Position numbers and translations under genes: made by a program. Source: Meandrina meandrites (Eukaryota; Cnidaria; Anthozoa; Scleractinia; Meandrinidae). Taken from it: a stretch of DNA of 64,000 bases. Location: the NCBI GenBank assembly GCA_963693305.1, contig OY855903.1, positions 49,126,150 through 49,190,149 of the forward strand, written 5' to 3'. This document shows, piece after piece, positions 40,847 to 52,795 of this stretch. Below the pieces are notes generated by a model that was given only the letters and a program-made list of their open reading frames with translations, had not been told where the DNA came from and ran no database searches. The number at the start of each line of letters is the position of its first letter. Positions within the stretch are counted from its first letter, which is position 1.

Positions 40847-41047
40847 GCTAATGGTTTAAGCCGATCGACCTTGAAATATAAATTTTACTAACAAGACGAA
40901 AAGAATCAATGTAAACTCGAAAAATGTTTTTACGATTTTCATCTGGTCTAGTTTTGTTTGTGCATATCTGACCAAAAAAATAAAGCTGTTATGATTGACC
41001 ACGATCGATAATTGGGTTAATGGGAAGGATTTGTGAATAAATTAGCT
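40847..41047 (-). repeat. Dispersed repeat, inverted copy of 17030-17285
   Basis: See the partner at 17.0-17.3 kb. Conservation is partial. Confidence 0.6.
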
Positions 41048-41147
41048 AACATGAAATGCACATAAAGTAAGCATGGGTAGGTAAAACAAAGTGTCTAAAC
41101 CTATCAATACTTACGGTTCCCAACTGATAGTGGAGCTCCCAATTGAT

Positions 41148-43690
41148 AGTGGAGCTCCCGCGGGCGTCTTCGGCGCCCGCGGGCGGAGCATCCATAACTA
41201 TAGGAATTGGTAAATCCATCAAGCCGAGAAAATTTGGTAGTCGCCCGCGTCCGTCCGTCCGTAAGTACGCACGGATTAGGCCTGGGGACGAGTTTATCTT
41301 TGTCCTTGATTTGGAGTCCTTCTTACGCAAAAAGTAACACAAAAACATTTTTTGGTTTGTTGAAACTTGTAAGAACACTGTATTACTTAAGCGTTTTTTT
41401 TCTCATGTTTTCTCATGATCTGGACATTTCATTTCAACTTAAACGAAGCAGTTGTATGAAAAGGCGGCAAATAGTTCGCACGTTGTTCACTTTTTAACCT
41501 GAATGAAAGACGCAAAGAAAGGTCAAAGCATGCTGGAAAACATAGTTCTTCGTGAATATTTCTCACTCTATTTACTCATCTACATCATGAAAACTCATGC
41601 CAAATGATTTAGGGCAACCTCTTAACGGGAAGATCCGAAATAATTGCCGACTTGAACATGATATACATCACCGAGAGTTGAAGCACTGCGGCTAACCAAG
41701 GCTGAAAAATTAATTGAGCTGACATTGAGCTAAAATAAAAGTGAGCTCAGAACCGGTGAAGTTCACTAAGTGATGGATATTAAAAGACTGTTAACAGCTA
41801 CACCGAAAGGAAAGGAGAGATCAATCTTCGCTGATAATTCAAAACATGTATATGTCGCTGGTGTTGGAGTAAGCCGTAGAACGAGTGGCGTTTTCGTTTC
41901 CGATATTGATTGTGCTGGTTTGAAATTTTTGCCCTGCAGAATTTACAATCCTTCTCCAAACTTGAGGTAACAAACGTAAATGTATATATGCACTAAGCAT
42001 AAGTTTGATTTGATTGTGAGAATCTGTTTATACTATACTTCATTTATGAACGAATTTAAAGTAGTGTCGCTTTTCAGATCTTCCTGTAAATATATATAAT
42101 TCAATTAATGCTGCTTACAAACCTGTTCATGTTTGTACATTTCATACAGACATTGTTTATTAAATATTTCGTTTAGGTTAATTCTTTTGTGCTTTAGTTA
42201 GTGGAGTTAACTGTGATGTTCATGATTGACGATGATTGGATTTTGATAACAATATCAAATTATTAAGTTTCAAGGATCAAAATCCCGATTTCGCTTTATA
42301 AATTACAAACTACACATACAGAAAAATCCTGCGAAACAAAACCAAGTAAAACTACTCGGCGATACTGCACACCAATATATATTTAAGCGATCTATTATCC
42401 AACCGCTCTCTTTTATACTCGCTTGCATTTGTTTTGTTTCTCTTATCAGCGAGTGTGTTGAAATCGTAAACCAATATTTCGCCGATTTCGTTGCGAGTTA
42501 TCTGTGCTTGGCTGAGCAAGTTCAGACTTATATTTCCGCATATTTGCTTACCAGAAATGAAGAAAATTGAATCAGTTCTCTGCATAAAATTCTCTAAGGT
42601 TTTTAGCAAGGCGTACGGTAAAACAGAATTAGTTAATCATGCAACCAAACTGCAACGAAAAGAACACGGTTCAAAACAGTCAAAACAACATTGTGAGGTT
42701 ATTCTAAGTTAGCGTGCACCACTTTCCAAATCACAAACTGCTACAATTCTTACACAAAATCTGCTTTAAAATGACTTACAAAACCTGCACCATCAATTTG
42801 CAGAGTTTGTTTTCCGCCAAGAGTTTTGTTTGCCGTAGCGTGAGTTCATTTTGTTTACTGTGTTTAGCAACGAGTTTACTTACTTTGTTTTGCTGTATTT
42901 TTGTTTTTGCCTTGAGTAGTTGTTTTTTTTTTATGCCCTAACTGTTTTGCAGTAAATCAAAGCAAGACCAAGGTCCTTTTTACATTGAATAAGTCATAAA
43001 GGTTTATTAACATAGTGTACAGTAAACGTTGTATCAAGTTTTACTAAGATTTTTGTTGCGCCTACGTGCGTACGTGAGGAACCCCGGCAAAAAAGTAGTA
43101 AGGTAAAGTCTGTATACGAGCCTAGGGGCCCATCAGGCCGGAGTTTATCCCAGTTTCCATGGCATGAAGCGACTAGGAGTATTGCTACTCCCCCCTGGAT
43201 GGGACGCTAGTCCATCGCAGGGTTAACCCCAGCGGTAATTCGCCGGTACCCATTTATACACCTGGGTGGAGAGAGGCACTATGAGAATAAAGTATCTTGC
43301 CCAAGAACACAACGCAGTGCCCCGGCCAGGGCTCGAACCCGGACCGCCCGATCCGGAGTCCAGCGCACTAACCATTAGGCCACCGCGCCTCCCACGGGCA
43401 ATAAAGTGCACTCGTCAATTTTAATTTTAGAACCTGTCACAGGCAAAAATGTAGAAGGATTAACCTCGAAATATATTGACATCGCCTTCGACAACAAAAC
43501 CATAGGAGGTTTTGTACATGTAAGATATTAAGTTTAACCATGAGCGATTCAAAATTAATTTATTTTGAACCCTTATGGGCCACTGTATAAGCTTAGAAAT
43601 AGTGTGGCTACTTATTTGGCAACACTGTAATTAAATTGAGCAAAAACTAATAAATGGGAGCTCCGCTTTTAGGCCTGCCTAAATCTTTAT
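41148..43690 (+). mobile_element. 2.5-kb repeat copy 1 (GGAGCTCC-bounded), SINE-interrupted
   Basis: Starts with GGAGCTCCCGCGGGCG in a GC-rich hairpin and ends GGGAGCTCCGCTTTTAGG then CCTGCCTAAAT. It is nearly identical by eye to 45683-47938 except for a roughly 318-base SINE insertion at 43085-43402. Short frames (for example 41770-41970, MMDIKRLLTATPKGKERS) persist in both copies with a few changes but show no known domain. The transposon class is unknown to me. Confidence 0.8.
43085..43402 (-). mobile_element. tRNA-derived SINE
   Basis: On the minus strand the head reads GGCGCGGTGGCCTAATGGTT (A box) and GGTTCGAGCCC (B box), an RNA polymerase III promoter. The body contains TTCTTGGGCAAGATAC and CCACCCAGGTGTATAAATGG. 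It is absent from the otherwise matching repeat copy 2, which defines its limits. A truncated relative is at 57455-57730. Confidence 0.85.
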
Positions 43691-44362
43691 ATTAAGGTGG
43701 CTCGAAATAGTATTTATTTTCCGCAGACATGTGTTACAAATTATTTTCTTAATACAGTTTGGTTCATTGTACCAGCATGAAATTTGTCACAGAGATAAAA
43801 GAAACATGATAGATTCATCTGACCATATTTTTTTCACAAAACCTGTTACCATGGCAACCATATAACGTATTCAGTTGAGCCTTCAAAATCGAAAACTATT
43901 GTCTTATTTTAAAAACAGGTCGGTAAAATCTTCTCAAACTATTATATTATATGTTATCAAGAATAATCTTCAAAATATCTCAGTCTAAAAAAATTCTGTA
44001 GGGCAGATTAAGAAAAAAACTACTTTCTAACTATTGCTTTCTCAATCATTTTCCTGCCTACGGAATTTTTTTAAAATTGGCATACATGCGCAGCCAGTTG
44101 ATTTTAATCGTTACCGAAAAAATGAAAAAAATCTACCGAGCGGAAGCGGAAATATAAGCGATAAAAGTCACAAAATTTTAAAAATTTCCACACGACAAGA
44201 TCAGCATTTGCGCATGGGCGTTAACTGCAGGCGCGTGATTCGCGCGAGTAATGCGCGTTTCAATGGCTTGTTGATTTTGCATGTGATGCTTCGTTCTCCG
44301 AGATCCAGATCCAGACACAAATGGGAGATACGTTTCTCCTGGACGAATGTTTGTCTCAAACA

Positions 44363-44583
44363 TCATTTTTTATCAAAGTGCTCTATTATTTTTGCCAAAG
44401 TAGCCGGATGTTTTGTTCCTCGTGGCGTGGATCGACTTGATGTCGAATTTGTTGGCGCCTTGCAGAGAATGGCGACCAATGCTTCTTTGCCAGCCTCGGT
44501 AAATATATTGAATAGATCCTGATAGGATATGCCGCTTTCTGCAATTTTCTGGATGACTGTTTGCTTAACAAGCCCATCGTCAC
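44363..44583 (-). pseudogene. C-terminal exon of the Mutator-like transposase-exonuclease
   Basis: After an acceptor-like TATTCTCAAG the frame reads GDDGLVKQTVIQKIAESG, then ISYQDLFNIFTEAGKEALVA and a PT-S-R-rich end LAKIIEHFDKK with TGA. This is the tail I associate with coral-type transposase proteins that fuse a Mutator-like domain to an exonuclease. The catalytic centre and exonuclease part, which should precede it, are missing. Confidence 0.55.
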
Positions 44584-44596
44584 CTTGAGAATAGAG

Positions 44597-44628
<32 letters not shown>

Positions 44629-44635
44629 GCTATAC

Positions 44636-44745
44636 CTCTAAAATAGTGGCTACGCGGCTACGCAGCTACGCAGACCTCTAAAATACTGGCTACGCGGCTA
44701 AACCTCTAAAATAGTGGCTACGCAGCTACGTAGCCACCAATCTCG
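44636..44745. repeat. Short GTAGC/GCTACGCGGCTACG minisatellite block
   Basis: Repeats of ACCTCTAAAATAGTGGCTAC with GCTACGCAGC units. Same theme as 45049-45278. Confidence 0.75.
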
Positions 44746-44756
44746 TTCCCAGGGCC

Positions 44757-44990
44757 CTCATGAGCCGAAGAAAGCGCACTACACATACCTCGTCCTTTAA
44801 TCCATGAGCCGAAGAAAGCGCACTACACATGAACATACCTCGTTCTTTAATCCATGAGCCGAAGAAAGCCCACTACACATGAATATACCTCGTTCTTTAA
44901 TCCATGAGCCGAAGAAAGCGCATTACACATAAACATACCTCGTTCTTTAATCCATGCCCTAAACAAATCGTCCTACTCATCAATATACTA
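44757..44990 (+). repeat. Minisatellite, about 50-base unit, 4-5 copies
   Basis: Unit contains ATGAGCCGAAGAAAGCGCAC and TACCTCGTTCTTTAATCC. Copies start near 44758, 44804, 44853 and 44907, with a decayed last copy. Confidence 0.85.
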
Positions 44991-45048
44991 CGTTTGATCC
45001 ATGGCCTCACGAACTACTTCATTTATAACGTACGCCGAAAAAAACACA

Positions 45049-45278
45049 GCCGCGTAGCCACGTAGCCACGTAGCCAAATAGCTGCGTAGCCGCGTAGCTG
45101 TGGCCACGTAGCTGCGTAGACACTTAGCCACGTAGCTGCGTAACCACGTAGCCACTTAGCCAAATAGCTGCGTAGCTGCGTAGCTGCGTAGCCGCGTAGC
45201 CGCGTAGCCACGTAGCTGCGTAGCCACTTAGCCACGTAGCTGCGTAGCCACGTAGCTGCGTAGCCACTTAGCCACGTC
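45049..45278. repeat. GTAGCCACGTAGCTGC minisatellite
   Basis: Dense tandem of 8-9 base GTAGC(C/T)(A/G)C units, abutting the truncated transposase exon. Repeat-encoded frames such as 45023-45235 are artefacts. Confidence 0.85.
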
Positions 45279-45279
45279 T

Positions 45280-45500
45280 ACGGCAGTCATGGGTTTTAGG
45301 GTTTTTCCCCTTTTTGGCTGCACTGTCACAAAACCGGCATAATTTACATCTTGTACCATAGTCGAGAATTTTTCCAGTGAATGCACCCATAACTGCACCA
45401 TGACCTGTGCTAGAATTATGTCCACCATTGCGTCGTTGCCATACCATATCGTATGATACGGCTATGCCAATGAGGCCACTTTCGTCAGCAGTTCCTCCAC
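45280..45500 (-). pseudogene. Mutator-like transposase domain exon, truncated by a minisatellite
   Basis: An acceptor TTTTCCTTTAAG is followed, in phase with the exon at 48490-48843, by GGTADESGLIGIAVSYDM and VWQRRNGGHNSSTGHG, then CKLCRFCDSAAKKGKNPKTH. This DMxWQ(K/R)R ... SGHG ... CxxC ... HDC pattern marks the Mutator-like transposase domain of animal DNA transposons. It breaks off at HDCRR where the minisatellite begins, so the domain is incomplete. Confidence 0.7.
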
Positions 45501-45682
45501 CTTAAAGGAAAATATTGACAGTTAAGTGAGTTAAATGTCCGAAAAAGGCCAAGCTTAGTTTTAAGTTTGTTTTTTGAGCATGTTTGAGGAAGGGCTTTGC
45601 AAAAATAATATTTTAGGCCATGTTTGTAAGTTTGTTGAAATATGTTTACTCTTAGTTTGTAGTTCATGATAATAATTATTAG

Positions 45683-47938
45683 CGGAGCTCCCGCGGGCGC
45701 CGAAGGCGCCCGCGGGCGGAGCTCCATACCCATAGAAAATGGGAAATCCATCAAGCCAAGAAAATTTGGTAGTCGCCCGCGTCCGTCCGTACGTACGTAC
45801 GTACGTACGTACGTACGCACGGATTAGGCCTGGGACGAATTTATCTTTGTCCTTGATTTGGAGTCCTTCTTACGCAAAAAGTAACACAAAAACATTTTTT
45901 GGTTTGTTGAGAGTTAACTTAAATGTCACAGAAACTTGTAAGAACACTTAATTACTTCAGCGTTTTTTTTTTCTCATGTTTTCTCATGATCTGGACATTT
46001 CATTTCAACTTAAACGAAGCGGTTGTATGAAAAGGCGGCAAATAGTTGGTACGTTGTTCACTTTTTAACCTGAATGAAAGACGCGAAGAAAGATCAAAGC
46101 ATGCTAGAAAACATAGTTCTTCGTGAATATTTCTCGCTCTATTTACTCATCTAAATCATGAAAACTCATGCCAAATGATTTAGGGCAACCTCTTAACGGG
46201 AAGATCCGAAATAATTGCCGACTTGAACATGATATACATCGGACAACACCGAGAGTTGAAGCACTGCGGCTAACCAAGGCTGAAAAATTAATTGAATTGA
46301 CATTGAGCTGAGATAAAAGTGAGCTCAGAGCCGGTGAAGTTCACTAAGTGATGGATAAAAGACTGTTAACAGCTACACCGAAAGGAAAGGAGAGATCAAT
46401 CTTCGCTGATAATTCAAAACATGCCGCTGGTGTTGGAGTAAGCCGTACAACGAGTGGCGTTTTCGTTTCTGATAAATATTGTGCTGGTTTGAAATTTTTG
46501 CCCTGCAGAATTTACAAGCCTTTCCCAAACTTGAGGTAACAAACGTAAATGTATATATGCAGTAAGCATAAGTTTGATTTTATTGTGAGAATCTATTTAT
46601 ACTATACTTCATTTATGAACAAATTTGAAGTAGTATCGGTTTTCAGATCTTCCCGTATAATTCAATTAATGCTGCTCACAAACCTGTTCATGTTTGTGCA
46701 TTTCCTACAGACATTGTTTATTAAATATTTCGTTTAGGTTAATTGTTTTGTGCTTTAGTTAGTGGAGTTAACTGTGATGTTCATGATTGACCATGATTGG
46801 ATTTTGATAACAATAAGCTCATCAAATTATTAAGTTTCACGGATCAAAATCACGATTTCGCTTTATAAATTACAAACTACACGTACAGAAAAATCCTGCG
46901 AAACAAAACCGAGTAAAACTACTCAGCGATACTGCACACCAATATATATTTAAGCGATCTATTATCCAACCGCTCGTTTTTTACACTCGCTTGCATTTGT
47001 TTTGTTTCTCTTATCAGCGAGTGTGTTGAAATCGTAAACCAATATTTCGCCGACTTCGTTGCGAGTTACCTGTGCTTGCCTGAGCAAGTTCAGACTTAAC
47101 CTTCCGCATATTTGCTTACCAGAAATGAAGAAAATTGAATCAGTTCTCTGCATAAAATTCTATAAGGTTTTTAGCAAGGCGTACGGCAAAACAGAATTAG
47201 TTAATCATGCAACCAGACGGCAACGAAAAGAACACGGTTCAAAACTGTCAAAACAACATTGTAAGGTTATTCTAAGTTAGCGTGCACCACTTTCCAAATC
47301 ACAAACTGCCACAATTCTTACACAAAGTCTGCTTTAAAATGACTTACAAAGCCGGCACCATCAATTTGCAGAGTTTGTTTTCCGCCGTGAGTTTTGTTTG
47401 CCGTAGCGTGAGTTCATTTTGTTTACTGTGTTTAGCAGCGAGTTTACTTAGTTCGTTTTGCTGTATTTTTGTTTTTGCCTTGAGTTATTTTTTTTTATGC
47501 CCTAACTGTTTTGCAGTAAATCAAAGCAAGACCAAGGTCCTTCTTACATTGAATAATTCATAAAGGTTTATTAACATAGTGTACAGTAAACGTTGTATAA
47601 AGTTTTACTAAGATTTGTTGTTGCGCCTACGTGCGTACGTGAGGAACCCAATAAAGTGCACTCATCAATTTTAATTTTAGAACCTGTCATAGGCAAAAAT
47701 TTAGAAGGATTAACCTCGAAATATATTGACATCGCCTTCGTCAACAAAACCATGAGAGGTTTTTACATGTAAGATATTAAGTTTAACCATGAGCGATTAA
47801 AAACTAATTTATTTTGAACCCTTATGGGCCACTGTATATGCCTAGAAATAGTGTGGCTACTTATTTGATAACACTGTAATTAAATTGGGAAAAAAAAAAA
47901 TAAATGGGAGCTCCGCTTTTAGGCCTGCCTAAATCTAT
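45683..47938 (+). mobile_element. 2.25-kb repeat copy 2, without SINE
   Basis: Second copy of the GGAGCTCC-bounded repeat, lying in the intron between two transposase exons. The same frames persist as in copy 1. High similarity implies recent movement or gene conversion. Confidence 0.8.
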
Positions 47939-48489
47939 ATATTATTACTGAAACATTGTATTGAAATTATGTTTTTTAAAAAAATAATGAATTCAATATC
48001 TTCCCATGTGATTCTTGGTTTGTTTTTTGCCTTCTAGCTCTTAAACAAGTGGAATTATAAACAAGAGAGCATGAACAGTTACTTATTAGAGTCACAGTAA
48101 CCATTATTAGATTTTTACTGAATTGAAGAGAACAAAAAAATGGTCAGACTCTGTCATCATGGAGTAACTTTATTTTTATCTGAACCGAGATGGCTCAAAC
48201 CTGTACCCATGTGGCACACACTTTTTATATAAACATGTGCTGTGGTTTTTAATATTTATCTTTGGTTTGTAATATTAAAAACAAGTTTGATTTTTGTTTC
48301 ATAAATAAAAATTAAGCTTGTTTTAAAATTTTAAACCAAAGAGAAATATTTAATCCACAACACACAGAGCTCATAAAGTACTTTTAAACCATTCCCCTTT
48401 CCTCCCATTCATTTTTAGATGATCAATTTATTATAGATCAATAAAAATATATAACAGCAATAACCTCTAACTACTATTTCCATCATTAC

Positions 48490-48843
48490 CTTTCAAAACA
48501 TTTTCCTTTTCTGCTTCAATGAATTTACTGCAACTATTTCGTGCAACATTTTCTAAGGCATGACCAATTTCTCGTTCCCTTGTTTTAAATGTCACATGGC
48601 TCATACATGGAGCATCCAGTGTAGATGTTATGGCACTCAGGTGTGTGTGACCGATACCAGCATTTAAAGCACCAAGGGCTGCTCTTGTGTTCACGTCAAA
48701 TGGTTGTGGACCTCTGTGGCCAGTGCTGTGTGTTTTTGAAGTTGACACGTTGTTTTGAGCACCGCAAATGGGGCAATTGACAAGAAATGTACTTGCCAGA
48801 CCATACTTGTTTTCACCATACAAGTGAATGAAGGGCAAGGGGC
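48490..48843 (-). pseudogene. Mutator-like transposase exon 3
   Basis: Bounded by acceptor TACTTTTAG and donor GTAATG. It encodes PLPFIHLYGENKYGLAS, then CPICG, GPQPFDVNTRAALGALNAGI and a segment ending IEAEKENVLK, the usual N-terminal half of the Mutator-like domain. Phases match both neighbouring exons. No internal stop in the frame. Confidence 0.65.
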
Positions 48844-49070
48844 CTAAAAGTATGAATTTGACATTGTTTACTACAGTGAATGTAACATATGGTATAGAGA
48901 TGGTTGCTCTCCTTAATCAAAATTATTGTTCTTGTTTTTATTTTGGTTTGATATAAATTATCTTCATCAAGCCCTTTAATTTTCATTGTTCTCAAAACTA
49001 CAAATCAAACAGTATATTGAATTGAATATTTTAAAACAATACTTGTACTGTACACAAAATTATAAAATAC

Positions 49071-49170
49071 CTTTTAGACAGCTTGAACATTTCTTTAAAC
49101 CTTCTCGTATAGCGTCAAAATCGACAATCCGTGTTCCTGATGGAACGGCTCTTTCAAGATTTTCGTGGTA
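49071..49170 (-). pseudogene. Mutator-like transposase exon 2
   Basis: Acceptor ATTTTTCAG and donor GTATTT bracket 100 bases encoding ERAVPSGTRIVDFDAIREGL and KKCSSCLK. The RIVD...L...L..CS.C motif is typical of this family just before the zinc-binding CPICG. Phase agrees with exon 3 but not simply with exon 1. Confidence 0.6.
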
Positions 49171-49280
49171 CTGAAAAATTAGTCAAGTAACGAGTTCTTT
49201 ATTATGGTTTCATTCAATTGCAAACCTCGCGTGACCGGTCTTGGGTCAAAAATTGAAAGGAAACAATACAAATATCTCAC

Positions 49281-49800
49281 CGGGATTGGGCTGTCCCTCG
49301 TTTTTTCTTTCCTCTTCCCCATCAAAATGAAGTTTTCTTTTCACCATATCACCTTTTAGTAAACCTAGTGCTCGGGAATATTTTTGGTCTTGCTTTTGCT
49401 TTTTGTCAGATGACGAAAAGCGACCAGACTTGTCACGCACTACACCACTATCGATCTTTGAGGGAGGCGTTTTAGGTGTTTTTCCGTCCACCTCGTTTTT
49501 ATTTTCACAGCACGTTTCCTCTCCGACACATTCTGCATGAAGGCTGCCCCAAACAACCGAACAAAAAACACCTCCAAGCCCTAGAAATCCGTACGGGACT
49601 CGACGAAAAAAGCTACGATCTTTTTCATGAGATTTATCTTGGCTGCTTCGAGTTGGCGAGAACGCACAAACATGACGTTGCAGAAGGGAAGAAGGTGAGG
49701 AAGACTTATGGCAGATAGATGTAAACAAGCCATTAAAATATTTGCCATGAGCCCTGCAGCGGCGCCCAAAAAGGAGGCGAAAACACATCACAGTCGCCAT
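49281..49800 (-). CDS. First exon of the transposon-borne gene
   Basis: ATG 49800 lies about 75 bases inside the right inverted repeat. 173 codons start MATVMCFRLLFGRRC and include a hydrophobic segment (FLGLGGVFCSVVW) and a basic linker with RDKSGRFSSSDKKQ, an N-terminal theme of transposase-like proteins, up to donor GTGAGA. The phase mismatch with exon 2 suggests a missing small exon or an indel. The N-terminus also looks mitochondrial-presequence-like, so a captured host fragment is possible. Confidence 0.45.
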
Positions 49801-49895
49801 ATTGTTTACACTGCTTCGTGGGTTTTTTAAAAATCGCGCGCGAGAAATTAGAACCCGGTCTGCGCGCGCCAAAAAACTATTTCGAGCCACCTTAA

Positions 49896-52000
49896 GTGCT
49901 CTACACAATACCTGATTTCCATGTACATTCAGAAAACTTCTAAGGCTGTCAAACGTAAACGCAAAATTGAGTACACATTGAAGCGATGTCTCAGTTGCCA
50001 CACAGCTAGAAATGGCGTCGAGCACTTCTTCTTGAGCAAATTCTCTGATGTCATCACAAATGCCTTGCTGGCGGTGCAACCCTCATTCCTTATGTTAGCA
50101 AAGCCTGAGGTAAAACTTACAGTCCCGCATTTGTCGAGTTCACCTGTACAATTCATCTGCCCGTTTACTTGACTAGGCACTGTTTGCCCATAGTAACGCC
50201 TTGGTGGCACTGTATGCATGTTAACCTCTCGGTTATGACGGCAGAAAAACCACAAACAATCAACATGAACTGTAAGTAAATTAAGACAAATGTTACCAAG
50301 AGGTCAATGTCAAAGCTAAACAAGTCATAGCGAATGTGGTTGAGTCTTATAACTTATAAAATTACCCATTGCGAATATAAAAATTAAACTGAAAGATGTT
50401 CACAAAAAATACGACATACTCGCTTTACTACCACTCATTATAAATGTAGGTATAACTGTTACCAACAGCGATTTTGTTTACTTCTTTTTCCACGTTTTAA
50501 ACAAAATGCAACATTAAATACAGTGACGACAATCGACTTCACTGAATTTCCACGTGAAAAGACACACAGACGGAATCAACATATAGTCGAAAAGAAGGAG
50601 GCATCTACGACTAAGCAAGAACTGCTTAATTTAATCCATTCACATCTCCTTAAAGTTCTTCAAATTCACCAATCAGGACTGTGTTATTGTGCCCTGAATC
50701 ACGTTTTCAGCCTATTTCTTCTAATATGTTTCCAGGTCCCTAAAGCAGCACAATGACAAGGAATTGAGCTTAAAAATATTCGGACTTTTGCCTTCGATGA
50801 GATTTTTTTTAGTCGCATATGCATTCAGATTGTGTCGTTAATTTCCTCAGAGAAGCAGAAGTGAAAGTCAGATGGCCGAAGCGAACGTCCAAGATTGCAT
50901 GGTTGTTTGTGAGGCAGCATATTTGACATGTGATTGCAGGATTAAGGTGATAACCCATTGTTAAACTTCATTGTCAGTCCGGTGTTAATCCCGCTTACTC
51001 ACTACGTAGGAAACATTTGGACAAGCTCACTCATTTGGCCATTCTGATAGGACAATTACAACATCATCATAAAATCAACTTATCCTGAGCGTTACTAAAG
51101 TGAATAAGCTTAGTGATACATTTTGTAGTTCAGGCATATAAGTAAGTTTATGTGAGTACGCATCAAACACAGCCTGCGCTCTTTTTTACTGCTTTTTACA
51201 GTTGGTTTCTTGAGGATTTAAATTTATGAGCATTAAAACATGACTGTTGGCTTTTTTCCCAACTCTCACTGTCTCTTCAGTCACTGGTCATTCCATGTAT
51301 AGAAAAGCAGTTCATGGCTTATCTACGAAAGCCAAGTTTCGTTCCGTCTAAACTGTCGCGCATGCTTAGTCGCGCAGTATGTCACTTTTAAGACACACTT
51401 GTCACGTGCAAATAGTGCTTTACCAGATGTTTTCTCCCGACGAGTGAAAAGATCTGACCCTGAGAAATTCTGAGGCAATTTTGAAGGACTTATGGCTAGG
51501 CTTAAGTTGGCTGAACATAGTTTCTGATACTCGTGTCGCATTTGACACTTTTTTCTAATACTGTTGATCTTTGGCTATCCAAGATTGGCAAGACATAGAT
51601 AGAATTTGCATTTTGATAACTAGGTTGACGTAACGCTGCCATGGCAGTATGACTGGATATAAATATGTCTTTAAGGTGTCTCAATACAGTTTTTTCTGGA
51701 CCATACCTAACATTTTCAATTGGCAGTTTAGCAGACTTTCCGGACTCAGATCGATGTGAAATTTACACGACCTATCGAAATTGCATTGAAGTTTGATATA
51801 ATATATTTCTTAGGAAAATCGATATATCCATCGCAACGATTAGCAGAAAATCACGAAATCAATTAAAGATGAATTCTACGCGAATCAGATTTGATTTATA
51901 AAAACTAACACGAGTATCTGAAATTAGTCTGATTTCCAGAGGTGAATACAAGAATGGGGCATTCTGATTGGTCGAAAAGCTCTGGTTTATGACGCTATAT
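49896..52000. other. Noncoding host DNA
   Basis: Minus frame 49929-50255 contains a Cys-containing stretch but no splice or family support. Otherwise nothing recognised. Confidence 0.45.
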
Positions 52001-52032
52001 TCACCTCCCTAGGAGGTGAATATAGCATTTGA
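52001..52032. repeat. TATTCACCTCC/GGAGGTGAATA hairpin
   Basis: TATATTCACCTCC and GGAGGTGAATATA pair around a six-base CTAG-centred loop. Related phrases occur at 51942-51952. Confidence 0.75.
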
Positions 52033-52682
52033 GGGCTAGATTACTCTGCAACGCCACCTTTGCCATCCAGGCAAGTACACATGGCGGCATTAACTGAATG
52101 AAATTTTCGTTCCTTCAAAAGAAACCACTCCCAGTCCGGAGTATTCAACGCAGTTGGAAATTTGAAAATTGTCTTCTAAGGCTTTTGGACCGAAAATATT
52201 TCCAAGAGATGCTTTGCAAGGCATAGGAATTGATGGTAAACACGGTGGATTTGTGGATCAGACGCGGCCACGAGAAAGTCAATAGATCGATTGACCCAAA
52301 ATTATTCAGTTCTCCTCAGGCTGCTCGACTCATTTTAAGAAGATTTACACAATTGTTCAGAAGTCGCCAAGACTGAAAAAAGATACCAGATATCTGTCCT
52401 TTTCGCAGTGTTTGTTTTGTCCCGTTTTATTGCTGAAACTAAGGGATGGACGATTAGAAAAGTGGTGGGGGATTGAAAAAAACAAAAACAAAACAAAACA
52501 AAAAATTCATGCAAGGCAAAATGTCCGAAAAAAAAAATTCACGCAAGGAAAAACCCAAAGAAAAAAATTATGCACAAGATGGGCCGCATTTTAATAGTAA
52601 ACCAGAATTAAAATACTTCTCAAAAAGTGTTCCAAAATGCACCCCGGACCCCCAACGGAAATGGGCCTCCCGCCCATTTTAA

Positions 52683-52795
52683 TACGGCAGGGGTAATTTG
52701 CCGAACGCAGAATGCCGAAGATAGAATGCAGGACGCGAACGAAATTCGCGTTCGGCATTCTGCGTTTGGCGTTCGCAAAGTTACCATTGCCGATT
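52683..52795. repeat. 113-bp fold-back MITE
   Basis: GAACGCAGAATGCCGAA pairs with TTCGGCATTCTGCGTTTGG. The outer CGGCAGGGGTAATTTG pairs with CAAAGTTACCATTGCCG. Confidence 0.75.

Larger units (their letters stand above)
43692..49895 (-). mobile_element. 6.2-kb Mutator-like DNA transposon, degenerate
   Basis: A 20-base perfect inverted repeat (TTAAGGTGGCTCGAAATAGT) sits at 43692-43711 and 49876-49895 and encloses exactly the minus-strand transposase exons, the first starting about 75 bases inside the right end and the last ending 650 bases inside the left end. The interior is enlarged by a 2.25-kb repeat copy and minisatellites. I found no clear flanking duplication; the left end abuts repeat copy 1. 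Confidence 0.8.

Noticed and set aside
43310..43396. Possible tRNA gene
   Set aside because: A and B boxes are present, but the sequence continues as a SINE body, has a second copy, and does not form a convincing functional tRNA.
45023..45235. Repetitive WLRGYAATQLRSY-type frame
   Set aside because: Product of the minisatellite, not a protein.
49929..50255. 108-codon minus frame with several cysteines
   Set aside because: No recognisable domain and no convincing splice context.
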